Source: Lachnospiraceae bacterium
GTDB lineage: Bacteria > Bacillota > Clostridia > Lachnospirales > Lachnospiraceae
NCBI GenBank assembly: GCA_022790905.1
Contig: JAAVYC010000159.1
Span: 1 to 5,577, forward strand
Reading direction: 5' to 3'
Length of the DNA stretch: 5,577 bases
Position 1 is the first letter of the stretch; every line of letters begins with the position of its first letter. A model generated the notes under the pieces. It did not search any database, was not told where the DNA came from, and was given only the letters and a program-made list of their open reading frames with translations. Made by a program: the position numbers and the translations under genes. Below, piece after piece: positions 1 through 5,293 of the stretch.

Positions 1-114
1 ACCAAAGGCAAAAGGAAAACCGGAAAAGTTTTTTTTAGAAACTCCCTTCAAAGCATGATATTTTGCGGCTTTTTCGTACTCTTTCCCATTTTGCTTATTG
101 TGATGGAGAGGTGA
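1..114 (+). CDS. 3' end of an upstream phage gene, reading frame uncertain (partial)
   Basis: Two plus-strand frames are open from the left edge. One (codons from base 2) ends at TGA 56-58 with a lysine-rich tail, ...GKPEKFFLETPFKA. The other (codons from base 1) ends at TGA 112-114, inside the ribosome site of the next gene, and codes a hydrophobic end, ...FCGFFVLFPILLIVMER. The first looks more like a soluble phage protein C-terminus; the second has the tight spacing usual in phage operons. A run of eight T (29-36) followed by A contains T TTT TTA in phase with the first frame, and a -1 slip there would lead into the second, so both ends could belong to one gene. Neither product is recognised. 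Confidence 0.35.
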   Translation, partial: TKGKRKTGKVFFRNSLQSMIFCGFFVLFPILLIVMER

Positions 115-115
115 T
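105..115 (+). promoter_or_regulatory. Ribosome binding site that fixes a TTG start
   Basis: GGAGAGGTGAT is a good match to the anti-Shine-Dalgarno complement and lies 6 nt before TTG 122-124. There is no in-frame ATG nearby, and the family-like sequence begins within about 20 residues, so TTG is the start of the 246-aa gene. Confidence 0.7.
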
Positions 116-121
116 AAACAA

Positions 122-862
122 TTGAAAAACGATGAATTAAAAATATACCGCGGTGAAGATTTTATTGTATCAAAACATATTACAATCCATCAGCCCACTC
201 TCGCAGAAATCTGTGAGTACGGTGAACAGGACTACTATTCTATGATATATCAGTTAACGGCAACGCCACAGTCCTTAAAGGTTCAGTTGTGGGATATGGG
301 AATCGATTACACAAATGTAACACCATTTGAACTATTTTACAGTCTTTTATATCGACTCTACACAAAAGAAAAGACATCCATTTTATTCGGGGATCTGGAT
401 TTCACAAAATTTGAGATTATTCAAAAAAAAGACGACGGTGAAATCTTTTTATGTCAAACAAAAGAATTCGATGAAATCGTAATCGATACATTTACCTATC
501 ATATCATCACAGATTATTTGAGACAGGTACATCTCATTCCAAAAGATGAAAAACTTCCCGCAAATGAAACGACAAAAATGATTCTCATCGAAGACGATCG
601 AGATGAAATTTTGAAAAATCAAACCCGAGAATACCATTCACAATTAAAAAATCTCATCTCATCGATGGTGAATTGTGAAGGTTTCAAATATAATCATTCC
701 CAAGTCTGGGATATGAAAATCAACGCCTTTATGGATTCTGTGCGAAGAATCTCCAAAATCAAGAATGCAGAATTGCTCTTGCAGTCTGGATATTCCGGTT
801 ATGGTATCGACCTAAAAGGCGTGAGCAAAAAACAATTAGATTGGTTGGGAGAACTCGAATAG
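122..862 (+). CDS. Phage tail-module protein of clostridial prophages (possible tail assembly chaperone)
   Basis: This 246-aa soluble, acidic protein has no signal peptide or membrane segment. It resembles proteins of clostridial phages coded beside the tail tube and tape measure genes. Features typical of that group as I recall it are IHQPTLAEICEYGEQDYY near residues 22-39, QLWDMGIDY near 55-63, ILFGDLDF near 87-94, a central ILIEDDRDEI segment, LISSMVNCEGFKYNHSQVWDM around 178-198 and a C-terminal QSGYSGYGIDLKGVSKKQLDW stretch. Its place just before the tail tube gene suggests a role in tail assembly, but the chaperone role is inferred from position, not from a motif. The start is TTG, set by the ribosome site at 105-115. 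It ends in TAG 860-862, 33 nt before the next gene and in the same frame as it. Confidence 0.75.
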   Translation: MKNDELKIYRGEDFIVSKHITIHQPTLAEICEYGEQDYYSMIYQLTATPQSLKVQLWDMGIDYTNVTPFELFYSLLYRLYTKEKTSILFGDLDFTKFEIIQKKDDGEIFLCQTKEFDEIVIDTFTYHIITDYLRQVHLIPKDEKLPANETTKMILIEDDRDEILKNQTREYHSQLKNLISSMVNCEGFKYNHSQVWDMKINAFMDSVRRISKIKNAELLLQSGYSGYGIDLKGVSKKQLDWLGELE

Positions 863-872
863 AGCTCTCCCA
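846..872 (+). promoter_or_regulatory. RNA hairpin across the stop codon, just upstream of the tail tube ribosome site
   Basis: TGGGAGA (846-852) pairs with TCTCCCA (866-872). After an A/C mismatch, CTC (854-856) pairs with GAG (862-864), closing the loop GAATA. The hairpin covers the stop codon of the upstream gene and ends 9 nt before AAGGAGG (882-888). There is no T run, so it is not an intrinsic terminator. It could protect the 5' end of a processed tail tube mRNA or limit coupling with the upstream gene; both are inference. Confidence 0.5.
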
Positions 873-895
873 CTGCAAAAAAAGGAGGAAATTTT

Positions 896-1693
896 ATGAA
901 CTTTAATCCAAATGAATTAATTCTCGAAAAAATCAGAGCTGTCGAAGAGTATGATCCTGCAACAAATGAACTGACAGGCAGATATACTCAGATCGAGGAA
1001 CCAAGTCTGAAAACCAGTGCGGAGGCTATGGACGTAACCGACGCGATGGGTTCCACCATCCAGACATTCTACCATGCACAAAAAGGTACATTTGATTTTA
1101 GCAATTCTCTCTTCTCTTTAGACCTTGCTGCATCCCAGTATGGTTCTAAAAAACGCATGGCAACTGATGAGGACAAATTAGTGATGCCTGTATCTGAAGT
1201 TATCACAATCGGTGCTGACCACACGGCTGTCTTAAAATATACTCCTGTTGGAGCTGCCGGTGCCGAAGTAAAATATGTAAAAGTCATCAATGAAAATAAT
1301 ACATTTGGCAAGACATACGAAGTATCTGCCACTGCTGGCGATGACAAATTCACGATTAATGCTGCCACAAAAACGATCACACTTCCAGATGACGTAACTG
1401 GCAGAGTCTTCGTCAACTACGAAAAAGAGACCTCCTCTGCTGTCCAGATTGCAAAACGAACAGACAGTGTTCCTGAAGTAAAGACACTTCTCATTCATGC
1501 GATCTTCCATGATCCTTGCAACAAAAACCTCGTCTATGCCGGAGTCATTCGCTGCCCAAGAGCACAGATTGATCCGTCTAGCACAGAAATCTCCCTCAAA
1601 GCCGATGGCAAACATGCGGCGTCTTATGTTCTTAACAAGGAATACTGTTCCGAAGACAGCAAACTGTTCGATATTTTAGTCTCTGAAGACTAA
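896..1693 (+). CDS. Major tail (tube) protein, phage structural
   Basis: This 265-aa protein resembles major tail tube proteins of clostridial phages, which form the stacked rings of the tail shaft. The N-terminal part (about 1-85) carries the run EEPSLKTSAEAMDVTDAMGS (35-54), a YHAQKGTFDFSNSLFSL stretch (59-75) and AASQYGS (78-84). A central beta-rich segment (about 98-190) looks like an Ig-like or decorated loop region. The C-terminal part (about 193-265) has LLIHAIFHDPCNKNLVYAG, IRCPRAQIDPSSTEISL and LNKEYC-SEDSKLFDILVSE, the usual closing strands of the group. The start is ATG with AAGGAGG 7 nt upstream. The gene is bracketed by a hairpin before it and a strong terminator after it, as expected for a highly expressed structural gene. 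The exact family is recognised from memory and not from a search. Confidence 0.8.
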   Translation: MNFNPNELILEKIRAVEEYDPATNELTGRYTQIEEPSLKTSAEAMDVTDAMGSTIQTFYHAQKGTFDFSNSLFSLDLAASQYGSKKRMATDEDKLVMPVSEVITIGADHTAVLKYTPVGAAGAEVKYVKVINENNTFGKTYEVSATAGDDKFTINAATKTITLPDDVTGRVFVNYEKETSSAVQIAKRTDSVPEVKTLLIHAIFHDPCNKNLVYAGVIRCPRAQIDPSSTEISLKADGKHAASYVLNKEYCSEDSKLFDILVSED

Positions 1694-1701
1694 AATACAT
1701 A

Positions 1702-1736
1702 CCGGCGGCTTTAAAAAGAAAAGCCGCCGGCTTTTT
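1702..1736 (+). terminator. Intrinsic terminator after the tail tube gene
   Basis: CCGGCGGCTTT (1702-1712) pairs perfectly with AAAGCCGCCGG (1720-1730), an 11-bp GC-rich stem with a 7-nt A-rich loop. TTTTT follows at 1732-1736 after a single C. It starts 9 nt after the stop codon of the tail tube gene. The ribosome site of the next gene (GAGG, 1737-1740) directly follows the T run, so transcripts of the downstream genes must read through it or begin elsewhere. The likely effect is much more tube mRNA than lysis mRNA. Confidence 0.9.
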
Positions 1737-1746
1737 GAGGTATCTT

Positions 1747-2016
1747 ATGAAAAAACAAACACTCGCAACTTGTTCCATATGCGGCAAGACCTACAAAATC
1801 TGCAATTCCTGCTCGTCGCTAAAAACGATCACTCCCTGGAGAAGCATCACTGATAGCATGGAACACTATAAAATCTATCTGGCAATCCACGGATACACCA
1901 CATCAAAAGACAGAGAAAAATCAAAAACAGAATTGCAGCACTGCGATCTGTCCGGACTAGAAAATTTCAACCCAGAAATCAAATCTGTCATTGGAAAAAT
2001 CCTGGCAGAACCCTAA
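1747..2016 (+). CDS. Small phage protein with two CxxC pairs (putative zinc ribbon)
   Basis: The product is an 89-aa protein. ATG 1747 is preferred over the in-frame TTG at 1735 because GAGG (1737-1740) lies 6 nt before it. The N-terminus holds CSIC at residues 9-12 and CNSC at about 19-22, a likely zinc-binding knuckle pair. The segment PWRSITDSMEHYKIYLAIHG follows. Small proteins with a similar CxxC...CxxC start and a W-x-x-x-T-D-S-x-E-HY motif are familiar from clostridial prophages near the tail genes. The specific function is unknown. The gene starts just after the tube terminator and ends 27 nt before the first candidate holin start. A role in nucleic acid or protein binding would be a guess. 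Confidence 0.75.
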   Translation: MKKQTLATCSICGKTYKICNSCSSLKTITPWRSITDSMEHYKIYLAIHGYTTSKDREKSKTELQHCDLSGLENFNPEIKSVIGKILAEP

Positions 2017-2018
2017 TT

Positions 2019-2306
2019 TTGAAACAATCGCTAGGAGGTTTTATTATAGAAATTTTATGTGAATATATGCTGCCAACGGTACTTGGCATCTGTTTGTGCG
2101 TTGGCTATGTCATTAAACAGTGGATCGACGATGTAGACAACAAATATATCCCCACTATCGTCACCATTTTAGGCGTCATCCTGTCCGCCTGGATCAGCCG
2201 CTGGCAATTTACGCCGGAAGTTATACTCGGCGGCCTAATCAGCGGACTTGCGAGCACCGGAATGCATCAACTGTTAAAGCAATTTATTGAAAACGCATCG
2301 AAATAG
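2019..2306 (+). CDS. Phage holin (start codon uncertain)
   Basis: This small membrane protein would form holes in the cytoplasmic membrane and release the endolysin. It has a hydrophobic segment LPTVLGICLCVGYVIK, a short charged turn WIDDVDNKYIP, a second hydrophobic segment TIVTILGVILSAWIS, and a further glycine-rich stretch VILGGLISGLASTGMHQLL that may be a third membrane pass. The tail is charged, ending FIENASK. Size, topology and position directly before an endolysin fit a holin; the numbered holin family is not certain. The outer coordinate given is the TTG at 2019, which has no ribosome site. A perfect AGGAGG at 2033-2038 instead points to ATT 2043 or ATA 2046 in the same frame, giving about 87-88 residues. 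The first in-frame ATG is at 2067. The stop TAG overlaps the endolysin ribosome site. Confidence 0.85.
   Translation: MKQSLGGFIIEILCEYMLPTVLGICLCVGYVIKQWIDDVDNKYIPTIVTILGVILSAWISRWQFTPEVILGGLISGLASTGMHQLLKQFIENASK
2033..2038 (+). promoter_or_regulatory. Ribosome binding site inside the longest holin frame, pointing to a non-standard start
   Basis: AGGAGG is followed at 4 nt by ATT (2043) and at 7 nt by ATA (2046), both in the holin frame, with no ATG, GTG or TTG at usable distance. It lies 14 nt inside the frame opened by TTG 2019. The simplest reading is that translation starts at ATA or ATT, or that an ATG start was lost by a point change. Confidence 0.55.
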
Positions 2307-2317
2307 GAGGAAATTCT

Positions 2318-3196
2318 ATGGCAATTGTTGATCAGGTCATTACTATTGCATTAAAAGAAGTCGGGTATCTAGAAAAAAAGTCCAATGCACAATTAGATGA
2401 CAAAACCGCCAATGCCGGTCGTGCCAACTATACAAAATATGGAAAAAATATGGGCTGTAACGGTCAGGCCTGGTGCGACGCATTTGTCGACGACTGTTTT
2501 GTACAGGCCTACGGACGGGAGACGGCAAAAAAATTATTGGGAGGATTTAGTAATTACACTCCCACTTCCGCCCAATATTTTAAAAATATGGGAAGGTGGC
2601 ATCCTTCTAATCCCGAAGTCGGTGACCAGATCTTTTTTAAAAACAGTATACGGATCTGTCATACCGGCTTAGTCTATAAAATGGATTCCGCAAGAGTCTA
2701 CACTATAGAGGGAAACACTTCCGGTGCAAGCGGTGTCATCGCAAACGGCGGAGGTGTCTGCAAAAAATCCTACTCTCTAAACGATGCCAAAATCGCAGGA
2801 TATGGAAGACCTGACTATGAACATCACAAGACAGCAAATCCAACTCCCGCACCATCTTCTCCCACACCTGTCTCAAATAAGAACATCTACACTAAAAAAC
2901 AATTTATTAAAGAGGTACAGACAGCAATCGGAACAACGGCAGACGGCATTGCAGGTCCTAAGACCCTCGCAAAAACAGTTACCGTATCCAAAATCAAAAA
3001 CCGAAAGCATAAAGTTGTAAAACCGATTCAGACATACCTCAACGCTTTGGGATATCCCTGTGGAATCGTCGATGGCATCGCGGGAGTCAAATTCGATTCC
3101 GCCATCAAAGCCTATCAAAAAGCAAAAAACTGTATCATAGACGGAGAAATCACCGCCCAAAAGAACACATGGAGGTCCTTATTGGGACTGCGATAA
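2318..3196 (+). CDS. Endolysin: CHAP-type peptidoglycan hydrolase with C-terminal cell-wall-binding region
   Basis: This 292-aa enzyme would cut host peptidoglycan at the end of the phage cycle. The N-terminal catalytic domain (about 1-165) is CHAP-like. The likely nucleophile is Cys53 in QAWCDAFV, the general base is His115 in RICHTGLVY, and the polar partner lies in YTIEGNTSG (Glu131/Asn133). GDQIFF before the His is also typical. A Pro/Thr/Ser-rich linker follows (about 172-188). The C-terminal part (about 190-292) has two peptidoglycan-binding-type repeats, marked by TADGIAGPKTL (208-217) and GIVDGIAGVKFDSAIKAYQ (249-267). CHAP enzymes act as amidases or endopeptidases; which one is not visible. 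There is no signal peptide, consistent with holin-dependent release. AGGAGG (2305-2310) overlaps the holin stop. An intrinsic terminator follows. Confidence 0.92.
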   Translation: MAIVDQVITIALKEVGYLEKKSNAQLDDKTANAGRANYTKYGKNMGCNGQAWCDAFVDDCFVQAYGRETAKKLLGGFSNYTPTSAQYFKNMGRWHPSNPEVGDQIFFKNSIRICHTGLVYKMDSARVYTIEGNTSGASGVIANGGGVCKKSYSLNDAKIAGYGRPDYEHHKTANPTPAPSSPTPVSNKNIYTKKQFIKEVQTAIGTTADGIAGPKTLAKTVTVSKIKNRKHKVVKPIQTYLNALGYPCGIVDGIAGVKFDSAIKAYQKAKNCIIDGEITAQKNTWRSLLGLR

Positions 3197-3264
3197 GAGG
3201 ATACGGTTTATATAGAATACATCCTCGACTGCCGCAAAGATTACAGTTGGCTTGCACACCAACT
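3197..3264 (+). other. Two hairpins in the endolysin 3' untranslated region
   Basis: GAGGAT (3197-3202) pairs with ATCCTC (3221-3226), and AGTTGG (3245-3250) pairs with CCAACT (3259-3264). Both are 6-bp perfect stems, one directly after the endolysin stop and one just before the terminator. With the terminator they give a three-hairpin 3' end. I know no named element that they match. Confidence 0.35.
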
Positions 3265-3279
3265 ACAAAACCATTTTTG

Positions 3280-3311
3280 AAATCGTCACTTTTTTAAGTG
3301 GCGATTTTTTT
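3280..3311 (+). terminator. Intrinsic terminator after the lysis genes
   Basis: AAATCGTCACTT (3280-3291) pairs with AAGTGGCGATTT (3296-3307), 12 bp with one G-T wobble, and a loop of four T. A run of seven T (3305-3311) closes it. It lies about 85 nt after the endolysin stop and separates the lysis genes from the tape measure genes. Confidence 0.88.
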
Positions 3312-3386
3312 ATTTACAAAAGAATCCATAATGATACAGGAAGTATGTTTTTTAGTCTATCTCTGCAGCAACTCGCTTTTCTATCT

Positions 3387-3416
3387 TTGCCCGTAGCGTG
3401 GCCAGCATGCGATAAT
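3387..3416 (+). promoter_or_regulatory. Putative sigma-A-type promoter for the tape measure operon
   Basis: TTGCCC (3387-3392) and GATAAT (3411-3416) are 18 nt apart, and TG at 3408-3409 gives an extended -10 (TGCGATAAT). It sits after the lysis terminator and just before the ribosome site of the 61-aa gene, giving a leader of about 15 nt. The -35 matches consensus at four of six positions. The location makes sense, but no other evidence supports it. Confidence 0.4.
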
Positions 3417-3437
3417 TTAAGAAAGGAAACAAACATT

Positions 3438-3623
3438 ATGATCACATTTATCCGATGGTATCTCATGAAAACAAAAGAAATCAAATTAAAATTGGCATTC
3501 TACAAACTTTTAGAACAGGGTGTTAAAGAGGTGACGGACAATCAAGACGAATTAAAAAAGCAGATCATTCATGAATTTGCAGAAATCATTCATCAAAATC
3601 CAACAGCACCTGAAACGGAATAG
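3438..3623 (+). CDS. Small unknown phage protein preceding the tape measure gene
   Basis: The product is a 61-aa protein. The frame is open back to 3252, but that stretch crosses a terminator, so ATG 3438 is chosen; AAGGA (3423-3427) lies 10 nt before it. The N-terminus MITFIRWYLMKTKEIKLKLA is hydrophobic then basic. The rest, LLEQGVKEVTDNQDELKKQIIHEFAEIIHQ, is mostly charged and probably helical. It may be a small membrane-associated or tail assembly protein. I do not recognise a named family. The stop TAG overlaps the ribosome site of the tape measure gene, so the two are translationally linked. Confidence 0.65.
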   Translation: MITFIRWYLMKTKEIKLKLAFYKLLEQGVKEVTDNQDELKKQIIHEFAEIIHQNPTAPETE

Positions 3624-3638
3624 GAGGTGATTTCCTAT

Positions 3639-4697
3639 ATGCTTGAATTCTTATCATCGATCTATGAAAAATTCGAGAAATTAGAGCCAACTTTATCCGA
3701 CTTAAAAGACATCGACACGTTTCTTACCAGGATTAATCAGACTACCGAATTGACCAAAACCCAGTTAAAAGCGCTCGGAGACTCCTCTTACGACTCTGCC
3801 AGCAAATACGGCATCAAAGCCACTGATTATTTTAGCAATCTCCAAAATCTGTACAGCGCTGGTCATAAAAATGCCGCGCAATTAGCGGAGTTGAGTGCAC
3901 TTGCACAGAGCGCCGGCGGTTTAGAGGCAGATCTTGCAAATGATTATCTCACTGCAGCAGACGCCGCCTATGGATATTCTGGAAACGTCAAAAAATTAAA
4001 CGCGCTGCTCGACTCACAGAACCAGGTATCGAAAAGAAATACGGTCAATATGGAAGAATTAGCTTCCGCGACAAAAACGGCAGCCAAACAATTCTCCAAT
4101 TCCGGCATTGCCGAGGATGAAATGACGGCGCTTTTGGGCACTGGAATCGCTTCTTCCGGCGAATCCGGAGAAAACGTGGGAACTGCCATGACAGAAATTC
4201 TTCAGAACCTACAAGAACAAGCCGATGTTACTGGCAAAAATCCAATGAAACTCTTAGAAGAGATCTCTAAAGTCTATACCTCCATGCCTGACGGTTCTAT
4301 AGATCAAACCAAAATCCTCTCCCAGATTGGAGGACAATCCGGCGGCAATGTATTAGACGGTATTTTATCAAATTGGGATCTCTATCAGACCATGCTAGAC
4401 GATTACGGGAATGCCAGCGGATTCGCGGCGGAACAGGCCAAGCTGGTCACCAACAGCTGGGAAGGCTCCCTCAATCAGCTCTCCAACACATGGACAGAAA
4501 CCATCGGCAATGTTGCAGATTCCGACGCAGTCGTCACCATACTACATGGTCTCAACAGTCTTTTGGCTTCCGCCAACAAAGTATCAGAGACATTGGGATC
4601 CTGGGGAAGTATTGGATTGGGTGCCGGACTGTTTGCCGGCCTTAAGAACGTAGGTAGGGAAGAAATGTATTCCCTCTCTCGAATATGCCTGCAATAG
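3639..4697 (+). CDS. Phage tail tape measure protein (TP901-type), N-terminal part only; interrupted at about 4651
   Basis: The tape measure protein sets phage tail length. This frame gives 352 aa, of which about 1-338 look like the conserved TP901-type core: TELTKTQLKALGDSSYDSASKYG, the alternating AAQLAELSALAQSAGG and TAADAAYGY, and NSWEGSLNQLSNTWTETI followed by a Gly-rich hydrophobic GSIGLGAGLFAGLKN. Tape measure proteins usually have many hundreds more residues. After Lys336-Asn337 the frame runs into VGREEMYSLSRICLQ and stops at TAG 4695-4697, within a region that folds as RNA. ATG 3639 is chosen because AGGAGGTGA (3622-3630) lies 8 nt upstream; GTG 3627 is inside that site. The protein begins almost directly in the core, without the long N-terminal segment seen in many homologues. 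The rest of the gene is not in the window. Confidence 0.85.
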   Translation: MLEFLSSIYEKFEKLEPTLSDLKDIDTFLTRINQTTELTKTQLKALGDSSYDSASKYGIKATDYFSNLQNLYSAGHKNAAQLAELSALAQSAGGLEADLANDYLTAADAAYGYSGNVKKLNALLDSQNQVSKRNTVNMEELASATKTAAKQFSNSGIAEDEMTALLGTGIASSGESGENVGTAMTEILQNLQEQADVTGKNPMKLLEEISKVYTSMPDGSIDQTKILSQIGGQSGGNVLDGILSNWDLYQTMLDDYGNASGFAAEQAKLVTNSWEGSLNQLSNTWTETIGNVADSDAVVTILHGLNSLLASANKVSETLGSWGSIGLGAGLFAGLKNVGREEMYSLSRICLQ

Positions 4698-4962
4698 CAT
4701 GGTTCCCTGTTCAAAGAACAGGTCTTTTATGCTATCCTTTGTGAAATACACAATTGAATCTCGTGTGGAATAAACCACCGTATATCTTATATTAAAGATA
4801 TAGCAGATATGGCATCCCTCTACATTATGGATGTACCCTTTAGCAATTAAGGGTCTTGGAAACTTGTATAATATACCCCGACTCTCCTAGTATAGCGATA
4901 TATTAGGTTCGTAAAATGAAAAAATAATTATTACATATAATTAGGGTATTGCAGGTAACGAG
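4678..4962 (+). ncRNA. Long-range helix closing the 5' domain of the candidate RNA
   Basis: CCTGCAATA (4688-4696) is perfectly complementary to TATTGCAGG (4947-4955). In the same register, CTCG (4678-4681) pairs with CGAG (4959-4962), leaving an internal loop of 6 and 3 nt. The helix encloses about 250 nt holding the hairpins between 4697 and 4907. Up to three of its inner pairs compete with the base of the 4694-4735 hairpin, so that end may be shorter. Confidence 0.5.
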
Positions 4963-5072
4963 CAGATGACAGCGTACATTATGTACAAAAATCTTTTTAA
5001 AGATGGAAATCTCGCTAGACGAGTGCTAATCTCAGAGAGCATCAGGGCAGGTGGTGTTAGGTGCAATCCCTG

Positions 5073-5100
5073 GCACTGCAAGGAGTGCTCCGTACTTTGC
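5073..5100 (+). ncRNA. Potential H-type pseudoknot 1 in the candidate RNA
   Basis: GCACT (5073-5077) pairs with AGTGC (5084-5088). The loop GCAAGG (5078-5083) is complementary to CTTTGC (5095-5100) with one G-T pair. With no nucleotide in the first connecting loop the full pseudoknot would be strained, so partial pairing or a switch between the two helices is also possible. It stacks directly on the helix 5043-5047/5068-5072. Confidence 0.4.
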
Positions 5101-5160
5101 CGAGTGTAACGGTTAGTAATTGCTGTTAGGAACTTATCTCCTACATTTACACTATGTGGA

Positions 5161-5192
5161 ACTCCTGTTATCGGAGTCGATAAGAAGATAAC
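5161..5192 (+). ncRNA. Potential H-type pseudoknot 2, 3' end of the candidate RNA
   Basis: ACTCC (5161-5165) pairs with GGAGT (5173-5177), and the loop GTTATC (5167-5172) is perfectly complementary to GATAAC (5187-5192). Connecting loops are one T, zero, and nine A-rich nucleotides (5178-5186), the classical geometry. TTTTT at 5195-5199 follows, so it could also serve as the 3' end of the transcript. Confidence 0.5.
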
Positions 5193-5199
5193 AATTTTT

Positions 5200-5293
5200 C
5201 GATTATTTAATCCTAATATTTCTAAATATCAATATAATTTATAAAATTTTTTATACCCGCACATCATTACATATTTATTCAAAATATACACTA
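5200..5293. other. AT-rich gap between the structured RNA and the minus-strand gene
   Basis: There is no gene. The stretch is nearly all A and T and holds two AT-only palindromes, ATATTTCTAAATAT (5216-5229) and TATAAAATTTTTTATA (5240-5255). The latter is followed by T-rich sequence on neither strand strongly enough to be called a terminator. It could mark the junction of the inserted element with other DNA, or simply separate two convergent transcripts. Confidence 0.4.

Larger units (their letters stand above)
4651..5199 (+). ncRNA. Candidate large structured RNA inserted in the tape measure gene (possible intron-like or phage ornate RNA)
   Basis: No convincing gene lies here, but pairing is dense and ordered. 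Hairpins seen: 4656-4661/4670-4675; 4697-4700/4729-4732 (extendable to 4694-4735) enclosing 4706-4712/4716-4722; 4739-4743/4749-4753; 4765-4768/4775-4778; 4781-4788/4795-4802; 4821-4825/4831-4835; 4835-4840/4849-4854; 4886-4889/4904-4907; 4974-4978/4982-4986; 4991-4995/5000-5004; 5011-5014/5020-5023; 5043-5047/5068-5072; 5103-5109/5147-5153 enclosing 5127-5131/5139-5143. A long-range helix and two pseudoknots are listed separately. Both ends are approximate: the 5' end is where tape measure similarity stops, the 3' end is the T run after the last pseudoknot. The core sequences of group I introns and domain V of group II introns were not found. Size and phage setting also fit ROOL or GOLLD-type RNAs, whose sequences I cannot compare from memory. 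Confidence 0.55.

Noticed and set aside
1069..1679. Minus-strand and alternate frames inside the tail tube gene
   Set aside because: They overlap a well-supported gene and have no start signals.
122..1693. Readthrough fusion of the first two genes
   Set aside because: They share a frame with only TAG and 11 codons between them, but the second has its own strong ribosome site and ATG, and a hairpin lies between.
122..4697. TAG recoded to an amino acid
   Set aside because: Three other genes end in TAG directly beside, or overlapping, the ribosome site of the next gene, which is normal stop use.
4373..4778. Extra frames on both strands over the end of the tape measure gene
   Set aside because: They lack ribosome sites and have arginine/proline-rich or cysteine-rich translations typical of shadow frames.
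4860..4876. Promoter with TATAAT at 4867-4872
   Set aside because: A perfect -10 hexamer, but no credible -35 at 16-18 nt. The sequence is also part of a small palindrome in the structured region.
5112..5129. GTTAG direct repeat (5112-5116 and 5125-5129) as an insertion target duplication
   Set aside because: It is too short, inside the structured region, and not at either boundary of the presumed insertion.
4651..5199. Group II intron
   Set aside because: No GTGYG-type 5' end at the break point, no recognisable domain V hairpin, and no reverse transcriptase in the window.
4651..5199. Typical group I intron
   Set aside because: AAGATATAG at 4795-4803 recalls the S element, but it lies within a perfect local hairpin, and no matching R element (ACGACTA-like) or P7 pairing was found. 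A divergent group I fold or IStron is not excluded.
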